DNA of 64,000 bases from Sarcophilus harrisii (GCF_902635505.1 NC_045431.1:99265988-99329987); one strand, 5' to 3'; counted from the stretch's first letter, positions 11,470 through 23,120 are shown. Notes: generated from the letters alone by a model not told the origin. Translations and numbers: made by a program.

Positions 11470-11640
11470 AACAGTATTCTAGTCAGGAAGATGACGGGAT
11501 CAAATACCACCTATGATTTTTACTAGCTGTGTGATGCTAAATGAATCTCTTAAAACCTCTATATGGCTTAAAAACGCCCTCAAAATTATCTACACAATAG
11601 TAGATAGATTGAAATCTTTATTATAAAGAATTCCCTTTGC
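11470..11640 (+). repeat. MIR/CORE-SINE fragment
   Basis: 'gatgacgggatcaaatacca', 'tagctgtgtgatgctaaatg' and 'aatctcttaaaacctctata' follow the sense CORE-SINE order. Confidence 0.65.
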
Positions 11641-13195
11641 GAAAGAAATCAGGGATTTTTCCTGTACTATTCTTTTTTTTTCATAACTTCAGTGATTTAT
11701 GATTTCATTGGTGTGAAACTTGTGATTCTTCCATACCTTTTATTCTATGAATTTTTTGTTTGTTTCTATTTGCAAGGAGGACAAGAGTCTGAGCCATATT
11801 GGAAAGAATGTCAGACAAAAGGTAGACAAGGGAATCAATTCTTCCCTCCAAAGTTCTTAAGTGGATCCTTCAAGCTTATTGAATCATTGGGGTAATTTGC
11901 ATGACTCTGGTGCTGGCTGCCAGGGGCATGACAATAGTTGAAAGGCATTTACTCTTTCTAGCCTAACAATCAGTAAAGTCTGAAGGTTTTGTGTTGAAGG
12001 GGATTAAATGAGGTTTAAAAAAAATCTTGACAGTTAGCTCCCTGAGGGTCCCCTTGGTGTGCCAGCCTCACATGGCTAAGGATTTAAAACAAGGAAAAAT
12101 GTATTGGTTAGTCCTAGGCATGGTGGGCAGCCTTACAAAAGAATGAAATACTCCCTTTGAAGAAGAAAACACCCCACAGGCATACAAATGCATATGCTAG
12201 CAGCATCTTGTAGAGGAAGTAAATGGCAACTTTATAGAAAGAAAGAAACAGCAACTTTGGAAACAGAATGGACCATCAGGGAAGCTCAGTTGGTGTCTGA
12301 GAGATGGAGTCAGCTGGGACACTTATCTAAGAATTTGAGTTGCCTGGGGAACATTTACTCTCCTACCACATGTGTAAGAGTCTGAGAAATACAGTGGTAT
12401 TACAACTTAATTTTTTCCTTGATAATCATTTTTCTAATTCAAAAGCTGAATATGATTTGTAGCTACTTGTCTGTAGTCAAAATAAAAACTTGAATTGTAG
12501 CTGCAAAATTGCTTAACCCCTCTCCAATAAGTGAACCTTGGGAACCAATGGTTTCTAGATTTCTATATGGGATACATGAAATACTTTCCTAGAGTATTTA
12601 TTCAATGAATTGGAGACCTTCTTCTAACAAAACATTTAGGTGGTGTAGTGGATACAACTTAATTAGATTCAAGATAATCCTAAGTTATGTGTACTATGGT
12701 TATTATTTTAATTATTTTTATATTTTATGGATATCATATACATTGTTCATCTGTTAGCCCTCATGAAAATGAAGCCATTTTTCTAACTAACCTTTTTTTT
12801 TAAATAAGTAAATCCTCCCATTTCTTTTTATCCTTCCACAAAGATTTTTTTAAAACATCCTTTGGATATCCAGCTTCTGGATGTTTTCATTTAATTAAGG
12901 TCCCATTAAGCCCTTAACCATCTTTTTATTCAGAACACCATCAAAGAAGACACATTTTCCCATAATATTCCTCATTTCATTTTTTCTTACCATTGATTCT
13001 TGTTTCTTTTGGTACATCTTTAATTCCCTGACAAGCCCTCTAAGAGACATAAAATAATTCTGCTTCTTGTACATCCCTGGCATATACAGGGACTGCTAAA
13101 CCAGTCTATTAAAGGCCACAGAATTGTAATGGTGGAGAAATTCCTCTGAGAAAGGTTTCAGGGAAGGAATGCCTTTATTGTACATCCTATAAGAG
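11640..13195. other. No recognised gene
   Basis: Mostly unassigned. A possible SINE head ('ggtggtgtagtggatacaac') lies at about 12640-12690. The 12050-12390 stretch is slightly richer in GC and has an open frame, but no family motif was recognised. Confidence 0.4.
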
Positions 13196-13199
13196 ATTA

Positions 13200-13335
13200 C
13201 AGGGTCATAGGTTTATATCTGGAAGAAACCTCAGGAAATAAGGAGTCCTACCCCATCACTTTACACATGAGATAAATGAAGTCTAGAAAAGTAATTTGCT
13301 CAAGACTTTGCAGATGGTAAAACATAACAAAGCAA
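13200..13335 (-). repeat. MIR SINE
   Basis: 'ggtttatatctggaagaaac', 'ccccatcactttacacatga' and 'taatttgctcaagactttgc' match the marsupial MIR in reverse. Confidence 0.7.
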
Positions 13336-13743
13336 AACCGAAAACTCAATCCCTCAAACAACAATAATAATGACAAACAAATAGTATATGAACTATTATC
13401 TGCCTCCAAATTCAGTGTTATTCAAATACAAATAACAAATTGACTCAAAAATAAAATAGCATTGAATAGAGCACATCCTTTTTTTTTTTTGTTAGGGGAA
13501 AATGGAAAGGAATAGATCACCTCCTAAGGGAAATCTTTCTCAGCATCTTTGGAACTTTCTCAATTGAAATAGTTTTGTTTTCCAAGTAGGAAAGAAATAA
13601 GAGGTCCCATTCTCAGATGCTTTCATGTCATAAAACAAAGTTAGTCCCCAGGTCAAAAGGAAATCTCTTTACCCTACTTCGCAACTAAGAATGGAAGCTC
13701 AAGTTAGATGAAAATCACTTCCACAGAGATACTACTCTAAACT

Positions 13744-14449
13744 ATGTGCACTTAATTCTCTCTCTTTTTTTATTTAATAGCCTTTTATTTACAGGTTATA
13801 TGCATGGGTAACTTTACAGCATTAACAACTGCCAAACCTCTTGTTCCAATTTTTCACCTCTTACTCCCCAACCCCTCCCCCAGATGGCAGGATGACCAGT
13901 AGATGTTAAATATATTAAAATATAAATTAGATACACAATAAGTATACATGACCAAACCGTTATTTTGCTGTACAAAAAGAATCAGACTCTGAAATATTAT
14001 ACAGTTAGCTTGTGAAGGAAATCAAAAATGCAGGTGGGCATAAATATAGGGATTGGGAATTCAATGTAATGGTTTTTAGTCATCTCCCAGAGTTCTTTCT
14101 CTGGGCATAGCTGGTTCAGTTCATTACTGCTCCATTGGAAATGATTTGGTTGATCTCATTGCTAAGGATGGCCAGGTCTATCAGAACTGGTCATCATATA
14201 GTATTGTTGTTGGAAGTATATAATGATCTCCTGGTCCTGCTCATTTCACTCAGCATCAGTTCGTGTAAGTCTCTCCAGGCCTTTCTGAAATCATCCTGTT
14301 GGTCATTTCTTACAGAACAATAATATTCCATAATATTCATATACCACAATTTATTCAGCCATTCTCCAACTGATGGGCATCCATTCAGTTTCCAGTTTCT
14401 AGCCACTACAAAAAGGGCGGCCACAAACATTCATGTGCACTTAATTCTC
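13744..14449 (-). mobile_element. 5'-truncated L1 (672 bp) with 17-bp TSD
   Basis: Perfect direct repeats 'atgtgcacttaattctc' at 13744-13760 and 14433-14449 flank an L1 3' end at 13761-14432. On the minus strand the 5' part (about 14430-14194) encodes the last part of ORF2: MFVAALFVVARNWKLNGCPS, then KLWYMNIMEYYCSVRND, like the eutherian L1 ORF2 C-terminus (FIAALFTIAKTWNQPKCP, MWHIYTMEYYAAIKNDE). The rest is 3'UTR ending in 'aataaaaggctattaaat'. This is the longest and cleanest L1 end here and a good reference for the subfamily. It is truncated and not mobile. Confidence 0.93.
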
Positions 14450-14679
14450 ATAGACATGTTCTCTGGTTTTTTTCTTTAATGGTAGCATTTTAGCTAAAGA
14501 GCTCTACCTTTCTGATTTCAATCATCCTATAATTCCTACAGTTACTATGCAGGCTCAGAGGATATTTTCTTTTTGTAGTCAACTTTCCTGTCAGTTTTAT
14601 GTCTGTCTTCTTCACTTATTTGGCAGTTGGAGAAGAACCAATTATATTCTTTTCCTGTATAAAGAAAACCTTTGCTATC

Positions 14680-14795
14680 CGTCTTTTCCCCACCTCCTCT
14701 TTTCTGTCTCTGCCTCTATTTCTCTCTCTGTGTGTCTCTGCCTCTATCACCTTCTTCTTCCTCCTTTTCCTCTTCCACAGTTTTTTTTAGAACTT
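14680..14795 (+). repeat. Pyrimidine-rich low-complexity tract
   Basis: CT-rich run with TCTCTCTCTGTGTGTCTCTG and CTTCTTCTTCC patches. It generates spurious Ser/Leu/Phe-rich frames. Confidence 0.8.
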
Positions 14796-14899
14796 TTTCC
14801 TTTCCCAAAGTAATTTGTATACTTGAACTTATCAGATACTGGTATGCTGTTTTAGGTGATTCTGAGTCTTATATATCAAGTCTATATAAAATTTTAAAT

Positions 14900-15165
14900 T
14901 GTTGCAGTTATTATTGTTATTCAGTGTTTCAATAGTATCTGATTCTTTGAGACTTCATTTGGGGTTTTCTTGACAAAGTTACTAAAGTAGTTTGCCCTAT
15001 CCTTTTCCAGCTCATTTTGCAGATGAAAAAACTGAGGTAAACAGAGATAAGTGACTTCCAGGGTCACACAGATAGTAAGTGTCTGAGCTAAGATTTGAAC
15101 TCAGAAAGATGAATCTTCTGGATGTCAGGCCTGGCGCTCTATCCACCCCACCATCTAAATAAAAA
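14900..15165 (-). repeat. MAR1 marsupial SINE
   Basis: Full-length antisense MAR1-type CORE-SINE: 'tttggggttttcttgacaaa', 'gtagtttgccctatcctttt', 'ccagctcattttgcagatga', 'gggtcacacagatagtaagt' and 'gcgctctatccacccca'. This family is marsupial specific and supports the organism call. Confidence 0.9.
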
Positions 15166-15479
15166 TTTAAATTATCACCAATTACTTTTAATGATTAGTT
15201 TAAAAATATATCTTGAGAACTGGTAATGTTATATGGCTCCTTAATTCTTGTCTCCCCTCTCCTATTATTTTCTTTGAGACTTTAGATCTTTCATTCCTCA
15301 AAACAAATTTGGCTATTATTTTTGCTTAGTTTTAAATTCCTTAGCAATTTAATTTAAATGGTAAGTTAGTAGTATTAATTTTATATTGCTGTTTTACTGA
15401 AGCTACAATCAATTTCAAATAGGTCTTTACTGTCACCCATTCATGTGGAGGTGTTGCAGCATCCTTTTGCTATTCTACT

Positions 15480-15700
15480 GTCAGTCAGCTACATTTGATT
15501 TTTAAGCCTTATGTCTGACTCATCCTGGCAATGTGATACTAAATCACTTAACCTCTCAATACCCAGGCAATAAAATCTTTAAGACTATAAGTTGCAACTA
15601 TAAGATGTTGGTCTGTATTGTGGAGGGCAGTTTTGCAGAGAAGATGCTACTCTATATTCTTGGGAATAGTTTCTTCATCAGTGATCCCCTACTAAAATCA
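15480..15700 (+). repeat. Marsupial CORE-SINE (WALLSI-like)
   Basis: 'gatactaaatcacttaacct', 'gactataagttgcaactata' and 'tggtctgtattgtggagg' match the marsupial SINE whose tail reads 'ctgcattggtggagggagt'. Old copy. Confidence 0.65.
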
Positions 15701-16310
15701 TAGATATGATCTCCCTTCAAAAAAAAGTTATTGTCAATGGAGATAAACCATAGCTTTGAATGATACTTAGTGATTCTCTGTCACAAAACTCATATTTTTA
15801 AAATGAATATTCTTAAGTGATGCTATTGAGTTACAAATCATGGAATATAAATATCTTAGAAAAATTCCAATGATGAATATTCTAGAGATTATAGAAAAGA
15901 CCCATACAAAGTATAAGTACATTTTTAGCATATTTTCAATAATGATTTGTAAGAATTGGTATAAAAACATTATCAAGGACATGTATGTCTAGAAAAAGAT
16001 AGGCTGATCATATAGTAACAATGAGATAACATTTGGGCTATTACCATGACTACTCTCCAAATAACAAATGAATCAGAAGGACTCCATTTTATCAGGGCAT
16101 CTTTAATGGAAGAAATAAAGAAAGATAGTGGGGTGAAGTTTATGAAAGATTAGACAACACTAAATTCTAATCTGCAGAAAATCAGCAGAAAATAGTCATT
16201 GCTGGAGTTATGATTTAGAAAATGCTATTTTTGAATTATTTGTTTTGTGGCTAGTTAGAAGTTAATTTCTGGAGTTAATCTTCATAAGGGCCACTTAGAT
16301 TTGCCTCTAC
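15700..16310. other. No recognised feature
   Basis: AT-rich unique-looking DNA. An open minus-strand frame at 15767-15982 is hydrophobic but has no recognisable motif. Confidence 0.45.
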
Positions 16311-16314
16311 CTAC

Positions 16315-16560
16315 ATCAGGCAACTGGATAGAGAGCTAGTCATGGAGACAGGAAGATCTGAGTTCAAATGAGTAACCTCAGACATGTTCTAACTATGTCT
16401 TGCTAGGCAAGTCACTTAAACTCCAGTCCTATTTCCTCCAACTGTAATATAGATATAATAATAATAATACCTCTGCCCTAGAAGTACTAAGGATTGAATG
16501 AGATTATATTTGTAAAGTACTTAACATAGTACCTCACACATGTGAACATATTAAATAACC
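16315..16560 (+). repeat. MIR/CORE-SINE, near complete
   Basis: 'aggaagatctgagttcaaat', 'gctaggcaagtcacttaaac', a TAATAATAATA patch and the tail 'gagattatatttgtaaagta' in sense order. It abuts the low-coordinate end of the MCM4 pseudogene. Confidence 0.85.
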
Positions 16561-16578
16561 TTTTTTAATATAAAGGAA

Positions 16579-16720
16579 AACTTTCATTTAAAGCACTTTA
16601 TATTTCATTATAAAAATTGATAACCTAATTAACATTTTGAAAACAAAATAACTTTAATTTAAAACACTTAATATTTCATTATAAAAATTGATACCTGATT
16701 AATATTTTGAAACCAAACAA
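16579..16720 (+). repeat. 71-bp tandem duplication
   Basis: Two adjacent copies at 16579-16649 and 16650-16720 share 'tatttcattataaaaattga', 'aacattttga' and surrounding bases. They lie in the presumed 3'UTR of the MCM4 retrocopy, so the duplication happened either in the parent mRNA's gene or after insertion. Confidence 0.85.
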
Positions 16721-18737
16721 ATTTCAAAAAAAGTATTGTTTTAGAAATTTAGTTATGGAATTGATGGCAGTGCTGTTAGCTGATTGGCAAATAATGAAGG
16801 AAAACCAGTAGTTTTATATAAGCAATCAAGGGTAGAAAAGCAAAACACAACATTGCTCATTACTATTCATATCTTATTTCTTCAAAGTAATCAAATAGTC
16901 TTTCCAGTTACTGTCAAGAAGTCATCATCATCCAAAGCCTATAAAGTTTTTTCAAACACGTCTGAGGAATGGTTATGACAGATTGTCCCAGAATATCTTC
17001 AAAGAATTGTTGGTAGTTTAGAGCTGGTGTTTAGTCCTTTGATTGAATAAATTTCTTCAAAGCCTTTCAGCTCATTCTTCTTTTCTTTTGCTAGTTGTGA
17101 ATTTATTCCTATAGTGAGAATAGATATATCCACAATGCCCTTCTTTGGGTGAGTAGCAGACTGAGTACTTCACAAAGGAGATGTCTTGAAGAAGTAAAAC
17201 ACTAGGCTTTGACAAATGTATCAATGAATCCAGTAAGCAGAAACTCATTCCTTTGTCACTTGTCATCTTCATGGCTATATAGACCTCAAATAAAATCTGA
17301 CTTGCCTTTGTGCTTGGACTAGGATTCACAATAGAGTTGCAATGGGAGTCCTTCTGGACTGCCATATCCATTAAACTCCTCTTTTATTTGTTCTTCACTT
17401 TGATAATGTGCCCTGGTTGGCAAGATTCCTATCAGTCTTCATCTTGTGGGACCAGAATGAGGAAACATCTTGAAAAGAATATATGGAAAAGCTTAATGTT
17501 CTCCATGTTTGCTTAGGATCCCACTGAGACTCTATAGGATTAGCTGATGCTAAGATAGAAGTTCAAGAATTCTGCTGATAAATAATTTCAGCCTTGGCAA
17601 TTAAGAGAGTATATTGTTTCCTCACCTCCTGAAGTACCAGTCTTGTGCTTTTATCCAAATTGTCACGCCATTAATACAGCGGATACCCTAGTCTCTCAAG
17701 ATCACTTGTCTATAAGAACAATTATCTTGTTTTTGGGTCTTTCATTACATATGCAGTAAGACCAACTGCATGAGAGCCTCTTCTAGGTATGTGCTGTTCT
17801 CAGGGAATAAGGTTGTAGACATATTGTAGCACTTGCAATTTGTTGGTCCCATGATTCCCATACAGAAAGATATGATCTCAGCAGGGAATTTGTCCCTTTC
17901 AAGATGACTAAAACCCTTACCTGTTCTTGCAAATGGCTTAAACTGAAGCAAAATATTCTTTGTGGTATCTTCATGTTTATAAATTCTTGGACTCAAGATC
18001 TGAATAATGTCTGTCAGAAAATTCTGATTTCCTAAAAAGCTCCTTTAGCATTACTACTTGATTCCCTAAAAAAAAGTTTCTGTTCATCTTTTTCATCACA
18101 ATCAGCAGATACTTGGTATGAGACTTATGATAGCGAATGACATTAAAGTGGGTCTTGTAGTTGGATTTGACATTGCTCTTCCTTGGATTGATTTGAACTC
18201 TATCACCTGGCTGAACCTTATCAACAAGTTCATTGTGAGCAAAGAGAATGACAGTGTGAGGACTCTGTCCTCCTGGCATATCAGTTTGATCATGTTTGTC
18301 AGAAAACATGGAGTGATTGTAAATTAGTGCCATACTATTCTAGATTTCAGTGTTTGCCTTTGGACAGCAATTTGGCCACGTCAATTTTGACTCACAATAA
18401 AACCTCCAAAATGACAGTGAAAATATGCTTCCTGCATTTCTGGAACTAACTGGGATGATTGGATTACCTTGCCATTGGTGGTAATTAGTTAATCAATATC
18501 TTCTAGTTTAAGTTTCTCACATTCTTAGTTTTTATTGCATTGAATGCTCACACTTGTATCTAACATTCTAATACTAAATCAGAATAATGATCAAAGAAGT
18601 TCTTGTTAACAGCTATATCAAATGTTGAGATAAATTCCTGTGGGGAGGAGATAAATTGTCTGTACAGTTTTTTGCCAAATGATTTTAGATATTCACAATT
18701 TACATTTAAAAATGGTTCCCCAATGAAGCTGATTTCC

Positions 18738-18789
18738 ACAAATCATTTTTATTGTGATTTGCTTTATTGTGCTCTGTATAAATATATAT

Positions 18790-18834
<45 letters not shown>

Positions 18835-19606
18835 ATATTTTATTTTTTACAAATTGAAGGTTTGTGGCAACATTGAGTCAAACAGTCTATTGATGACATT
18901 TGTTTTTTCAATAGCATATTCTCACATCATGTGTCACACTTGGGTAATTCTCCAAAATTTCTTTTATTATTTTTACATCCAAGATGGTCTAAGATCAATA
19001 ATATTTGGTATTACTATTTTAGTTGTTTTTAAGGCACCAGAATTCATACCTTCATAAGATGGGCAACTTATAACATGGTAAATAATAAAGTATTCTGACT
19101 TTTCCACCAACCTGCATTGCATCTCTTTCCCCTTTCTCTAGCCTCCCTATTCTGTGAGACACAATGTTAATATAAGGCCAATTAATAACCTTACAAGGCC
19201 TCTGAGTGTTCAAGTGAAAGGGAGATTTAATTATGTGACAAACTCCACTGTTGTCTTATTTTAAGAAATTACCACAGATGCCCCAACCTCTAGCAAATAC
19301 CACCCTGATCAGCCAGCAGCCATCAATGTGGAGGCAAGCACTAGCTTGCCACTTCCACTAGCAAAAAGACTGCAAATCACTAAATGTTCAAATAATGGTT
19401 AACTTTTTTTTTTTAACAATAAAGTATTTTTAATTAATGTATGTACATTTTAAAGCATAATACCATTATATACTTAATAAACTACAGCATAATGTAAAAC
19501 ATAATTTTTATGTGTATTGGAAAATAAAAAAAATTGTGATTTGCTTTATTTGCTTTATTGCAGTATTCTGGAACTGAATCTACAATATCTCTGAGATATG
19601 TGTATG
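18738..19606. mobile_element. Tigger1-like DNA transposon, internally deleted
   Basis: Ends match Tigger1: at the left 'ttgctttattgtgctctg' then 'caaattgaaggtttgtggca'; at the right 'aaagtatttttaattaatgt', 'tgctttattgcagtattctg' and 'caatatctctgagatatg', the complement of the Tigger1 terminus. Interior landmarks include 'ttcaagtgaaaggga', 'ttattttaagaaattaccac' and 'accctgatcagccagcagcc'. At about 870 bp, most of the roughly 2.4-kb parent including transposase is missing. It inserted between the MCM4 pseudogene codons for EPLY and GEIN, so it is younger than the retrocopy. A TA repeat has expanded near its left end. Confidence 0.85.
18792..18832. repeat. (TA)n microsatellite
   Basis: About 20 TA units inside the Tigger1-like left end, probably grown from its native GATAT sequence. 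Confidence 0.95.
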
Positions 19607-19976
19607 TAAAGGCTTAGTGAAACCTATACCTACCTTCTTTTCTTCTTTGGCCAAGGATACAATAAAATGTTTAAGAAATTGCTTAAAAATTTCTTTGCAT
19701 GTAAGTTTCTGGCTAAGAGACTGACTGTTCACTTGTCACTATATTTTCTGTCACTTGTCTGTGAGAATGCAGATCTACTTATTGACTCTTATGAGCAGAT
19801 CCAAGATAAAGTCTGCCTCACTGGAGTTACCCGAATACCACTCCTTGGAATTCCCTCTGCTTGTGAACTGGGAGCACCACATATCAAGGCTGAACTGAGA
19901 CAAATTAAAGAAGAATAGCAGAAGAATGAAATGGTGATAGGTGAAGACTGGCTGCATGCTGGCTAGTGAGGTCTCC

Positions 19977-20060
19977 AATATACCTAAACAAGATAATATT
20001 TGTAAAATAATTAGCACATACATACATTGAGCTTAATAAATGCTCATTTCCTCCTTAGAC
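19977..20060 (+). repeat. MIR/CORE-SINE tail
   Basis: 'gataatatttgtaaaataat', 'tagcacatac' and 'gcttaataaatgctcatttc' form the 3' end of a sense CORE-SINE. It marks the upstream limit of the MCM4 retrocopy. Confidence 0.8.
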
Positions 20061-20175
20061 TGTACTCCTAAATCTAGGTTTTTGCCTCACAAATGCATTA
20101 TATCAAGCCATATAGATCAGGTTCATGGATGGATACAAATGGATACAAATCTGTCCTAGAGACGTAGAAATAGTA

Positions 20176-20176
<1 letters not shown>

Positions 20177-20221
<45 letters not shown>

Positions 20222-20222
20222 T
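20177..20222 (+). repeat. (TG)n microsatellite
   Basis: About 22 TG units. Confidence 0.95.
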
Positions 20223-20224
20223 GT

Positions 20225-21085
20225 GTATAAAAAGACTATATTGCCAAAACACATAAAAATTTGTCTTAGCAATGCTGTCTTGATTTTTTCTGGCATGGTA
20301 TAAACCAGCACTAGAATAGGACTTGGGAAATCCTCAAGGAACCTTTACCTTGTTTTCATTTCTTCAGGATTGTACTGTTGTTATTTCCTCTATACCAGCA
20401 GGAAGGTTTTTGGTAAGAATTTTTCTTTCTGACTTTCTTAGAGCTAATAAATGTGGATTGGTTTTTATACTTTTGCTGTCAGTAATCCTCAGTTCTAAAT
20501 AAATTGAATTCTCTCTGCCCTGATTCTTTTCCTTGTCTCAACACTTTCTGTCTGACAGGAGTTAAGTAGTATTTGTTTTCCTGTAATCTGACAGCATAGG
20601 TTTGTCAAAATGCTCATTTAAACTACTTAAATAATTTTCTGTCAATTAGATTATGCCAGAGAGGATAGCAATAGGCTTTCAATAGTCATTTCACCAACTT
20701 CAGCTATTATGGGGATGAATATGGATGTTAGGGAAATTTGTGACTTAAAGCCCATTTTCATGGGACTCTTCTCGAGGAAGTTGCTTAATCTCAGTAGAGT
20801 CATCAAGAGATTAAAAGAAAAGAATCTTGGTATTCTGGATTTCAGCTTTGAAAAAGAAGACAAATGATTCTAGATTCTTCTCTGGTCTTTGAAGAGAAAA
20901 AAAAAAGACTGGGAAGAAGTCAACATGGAGATGAGCCAGTACCTTGAGCATATACCTATTCTCAATTTACCACATTAGAGACTTTAGGGAATTTCTCCTA
21001 GAATGAGCTCCTGCCAGTGAGAGTTCATTTAAGCTGTGTTGTCTTGTATATATTATTATCTGCATTAATTTCAGGTCTCCCTTAA
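20225..21085. other. No recognised feature
   Basis: AT-rich DNA with no assignable repeat or coding signal. Confidence 0.5.
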
Positions 21086-21089
21086 AAAG

Positions 21090-21277
21090 TATGATTGGAT
21101 ATATTTTAATATATTTAACATGTATTGGACTACCTGCCATGTAGGGGAAGGGGTGGAGGGAAGGAGAAAATTTGGAAGAGAATGTTTTTCAAGGATCAAT
21201 GTTGAAAAATTACCCATGCATATATTTTGGAAATAAAAAGCTTTAATAATATTTTTTTAAAAAAGAACTATGATTGG
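21090..21277 (+). mobile_element. Short L1 3' end with imperfect TSD
   Basis: L1 3' terminus at 21099-21268: 'catgtattggactacctgcc', 'attacccatgcatatatttt' and 'aataaaaagctttaata' followed by an A-rich tail. A 9-bp direct repeat 'tatgattgg' lies at 21090-21098 and 21269-21277. It belongs to a related but different L1 subfamily from the 'aaaggctattaaa' copies and looks older. Confidence 0.8.
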
Positions 21278-21637
21278 CAGAAACTCTAGAGTGTTTCCTT
21301 GTGAACTACATCTACGCAGATTTGTGCTTAACACATAAACCTACAATGGCAATATACATCACTCCTTACATTAATGGAAATGTAGGTTAGTAACACACAG
21401 GAGTAGGGCTCTAAATAGAGCTAATATAACTCAAATAAAAAAATAACAAAACTTTTATTGAGGGGGAAACAAAAACTCTAAATTGTTGTTACTAATGTGG
21501 TTCTTAACAAATATTGAAGAAGACAAAAAGTTCACCTTTTCTTGATTGTTTGCTTTTGTTTTATTTCTCATTTCTTCCTTTTTTTGGTCGATTTTTCTTG
21601 TACATGATGAATATAGAAATATATTTAAAGAATTGCA

Positions 21638-21783
21638 AACATTCAGCAAGCACCAATGATGAGAAGAGTCATTTATCCAAATATATGCTAATAGAGTCAT
21701 TGCCCCACATCAAATAGGTAATTAGCCTTAAAATGCTTGGTTTTCTGATTCAAGCATACCTTTTTGGAGTTTCAGCTCTCTAC
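21638..21783. repeat. Unassigned repeat, copy 1
   Basis: Shares 'tcatttatccaaa', 'ttaatagagtcat' (ctaatagagtcat here), 'aataggtaat' and 'tctgattcaagca/ta' blocks in the same order with 23121-23260, same orientation. The family is not recognised. Confidence 0.7.
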
Positions 21784-21794
21784 TTCCAAGTTCC

Positions 21795-21935
21795 TTTCAC
21801 ATGAAATAGAATGGATGCTAGATTCAGAATTAGAATACTTGTGTTTCAGTCTTAAATCTTTCATGGAATACTTGTGTGGCAAATTCTATAACCATCTTTG
21901 AGTCTCATCTTTCTAATTTGTAAAATAAGAGTTTC
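21795..21935 (+). repeat. MIR SINE
   Basis: 'gaatggatgctagattcaga', 'cttgtgtttcagtcttaaat' and 'tctcatctttctaatttgta' are the sense CORE-SINE blocks. Confidence 0.65.
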
Positions 21936-22462
21936 AGGAACTTGAAGCAGGGTTTTATTAAAATTAGTGACTGAATGGTTCTCAGGCTTCTGAAATACTA
22001 GCTTATATTTAGTCATATACAAATAGTAGGATGAAAAATAATCCATATGTGCAATAATATTTACTTGAAAAAATAGTTTTTATTTCAAGATTAGATAACA
22101 AAAAATCCCCAATTTTTTTTTCTTTGAGGACAGAAAGCAATGAGAAGAAGATAAATACTAGTAGTTGCTCCTTTATCCCCAACAACTGCTCAACCCCACT
22201 CTCATAGCACTAATTTGTTTGATTCTCCTAGTCCCAATACTGGTCTTTTCAATATTCCCTCCTATTGCTAATCACCTACATAAAGACCTATCACATCCTG
22301 TTTCAACCTGCATCCCTACTCTAACTCCTAAAAACTAATGCCTAAGATAAATTAAACCTATTTTCTTCCAAAAATAGGTGATCCTCCTTTTGTTCTTTGT
22401 AAACAAAGACTTATCAGTTAGCACTTATGTGTAGTTCTGACTTTCTTTGACAAAGTTAAATA

Positions 22463-22476
22463 AGAGAGAGAGAAAA

Positions 22477-22511
<35 letters not shown>

Positions 22512-22680
22512 ATGAACAGATTCAGAGACAGAAACAGAGACAGAGACAGAGACAGAGGGAGAGACAGAGAAAGACAAAAACAAAGAGATATAGAGAGACA
22601 GAAACAGAGAGAGAAAGAGAGAGAAAGGTAGAGGAGAAGAGAAAGAGAGACAGAGACAGAGAGAGACAAAGAGAGAGCCC
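22463..22680 (+). repeat. GA-rich microsatellite
   Basis: About 220 bp of GA with CAGAGA and AAAGA variants. The Ser/Leu/Phe open frames on its minus strand are artefacts. Confidence 0.95.
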
Positions 22681-23120
22681 ATTTGAAGGATACATTTTGA
22701 TGACTTGAAATTTTGTAATTATTAATACTAGTGCTCTTTTCAAAGTAGAAAACCTTGAAATTGCTTTATTTAACTGTGTTTCTTCAGCAATGGGCCAAGG
22801 AAGGAGCAGATGGCTTCAGTGCAAAAGGTAACAGAGGTAGCTGAGAAAGGAATGAATGGAAGGAGATAATTGTTGGAGTCTGACCAGTACTGAGTTGAGG
22901 TAAGAATCAAGGACTAGAGGAATGGAAGAGATCAGCAAGGAGAAAAGAATAGAAAATAAGTTGTCCAAGATACTAGGCAAGTGTTAAATATAAGATAGTT
23001 CCCTGGAGACCTCAGGATCAGTCAGAGAATCTCCACCTTTCTCCTCTTCCTGCAGCCAAGTGCATCTCTGCTCTGTCTCACCCCACCCTCTAATCCTTAC
23101 CTATGACTATCTTAACAACA

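Larger units (their letters stand above)
16562..19972 (-). pseudogene. MCM4P: MCM4 processed pseudogene, split by Tigger1-like element
   Basis: MCM4 is a subunit of the MCM2-7 replicative helicase. Minus-strand translation follows the mammalian protein without introns from about residue 65 to the C-terminus. Matches, in order: GIPRSGIRVTPVRQ near 19830; ACKEIFKQFLKHFIVSLAKE near 19690; then, past the transposon, [15 protein letters not shown] near 18700, SSQLVPEMQEAYFHC near 18430, MALIYNHSMFSDKH at 18333, GQSPHTVILFAHNELVDKVQ near 18260, YKHEDTTKNILLQF near 17980, SEEQIKEEF near 17390, MDMAVQKD at 17371 and SKRKEE near 17075. The end, DDDFLTVTGKTI, stops at about 16882. 16562-16881 is probably 3'UTR, inferred from position. 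Loss of introns shows retroposition. Several frameshifts and in-frame stops occur, a block between VQ and NPRKSNVKS is deleted, and the Walker A loop (GDPGTSKS) reads GIMGPTNC, so it cannot make a helicase. The 5' end stops near a SINE tail at 19977. Confidence 0.93.

Noticed and set aside
17310-18327. Plus-strand open frames across the MCM4 region
   Set aside because: They are shadows of the minus-strand MCM4 pseudogene.
22418-22743. Overlapping Ser/Leu/Phe-rich minus-strand frames
   Set aside because: Produced by the GA-rich repeat at 22463-22680.
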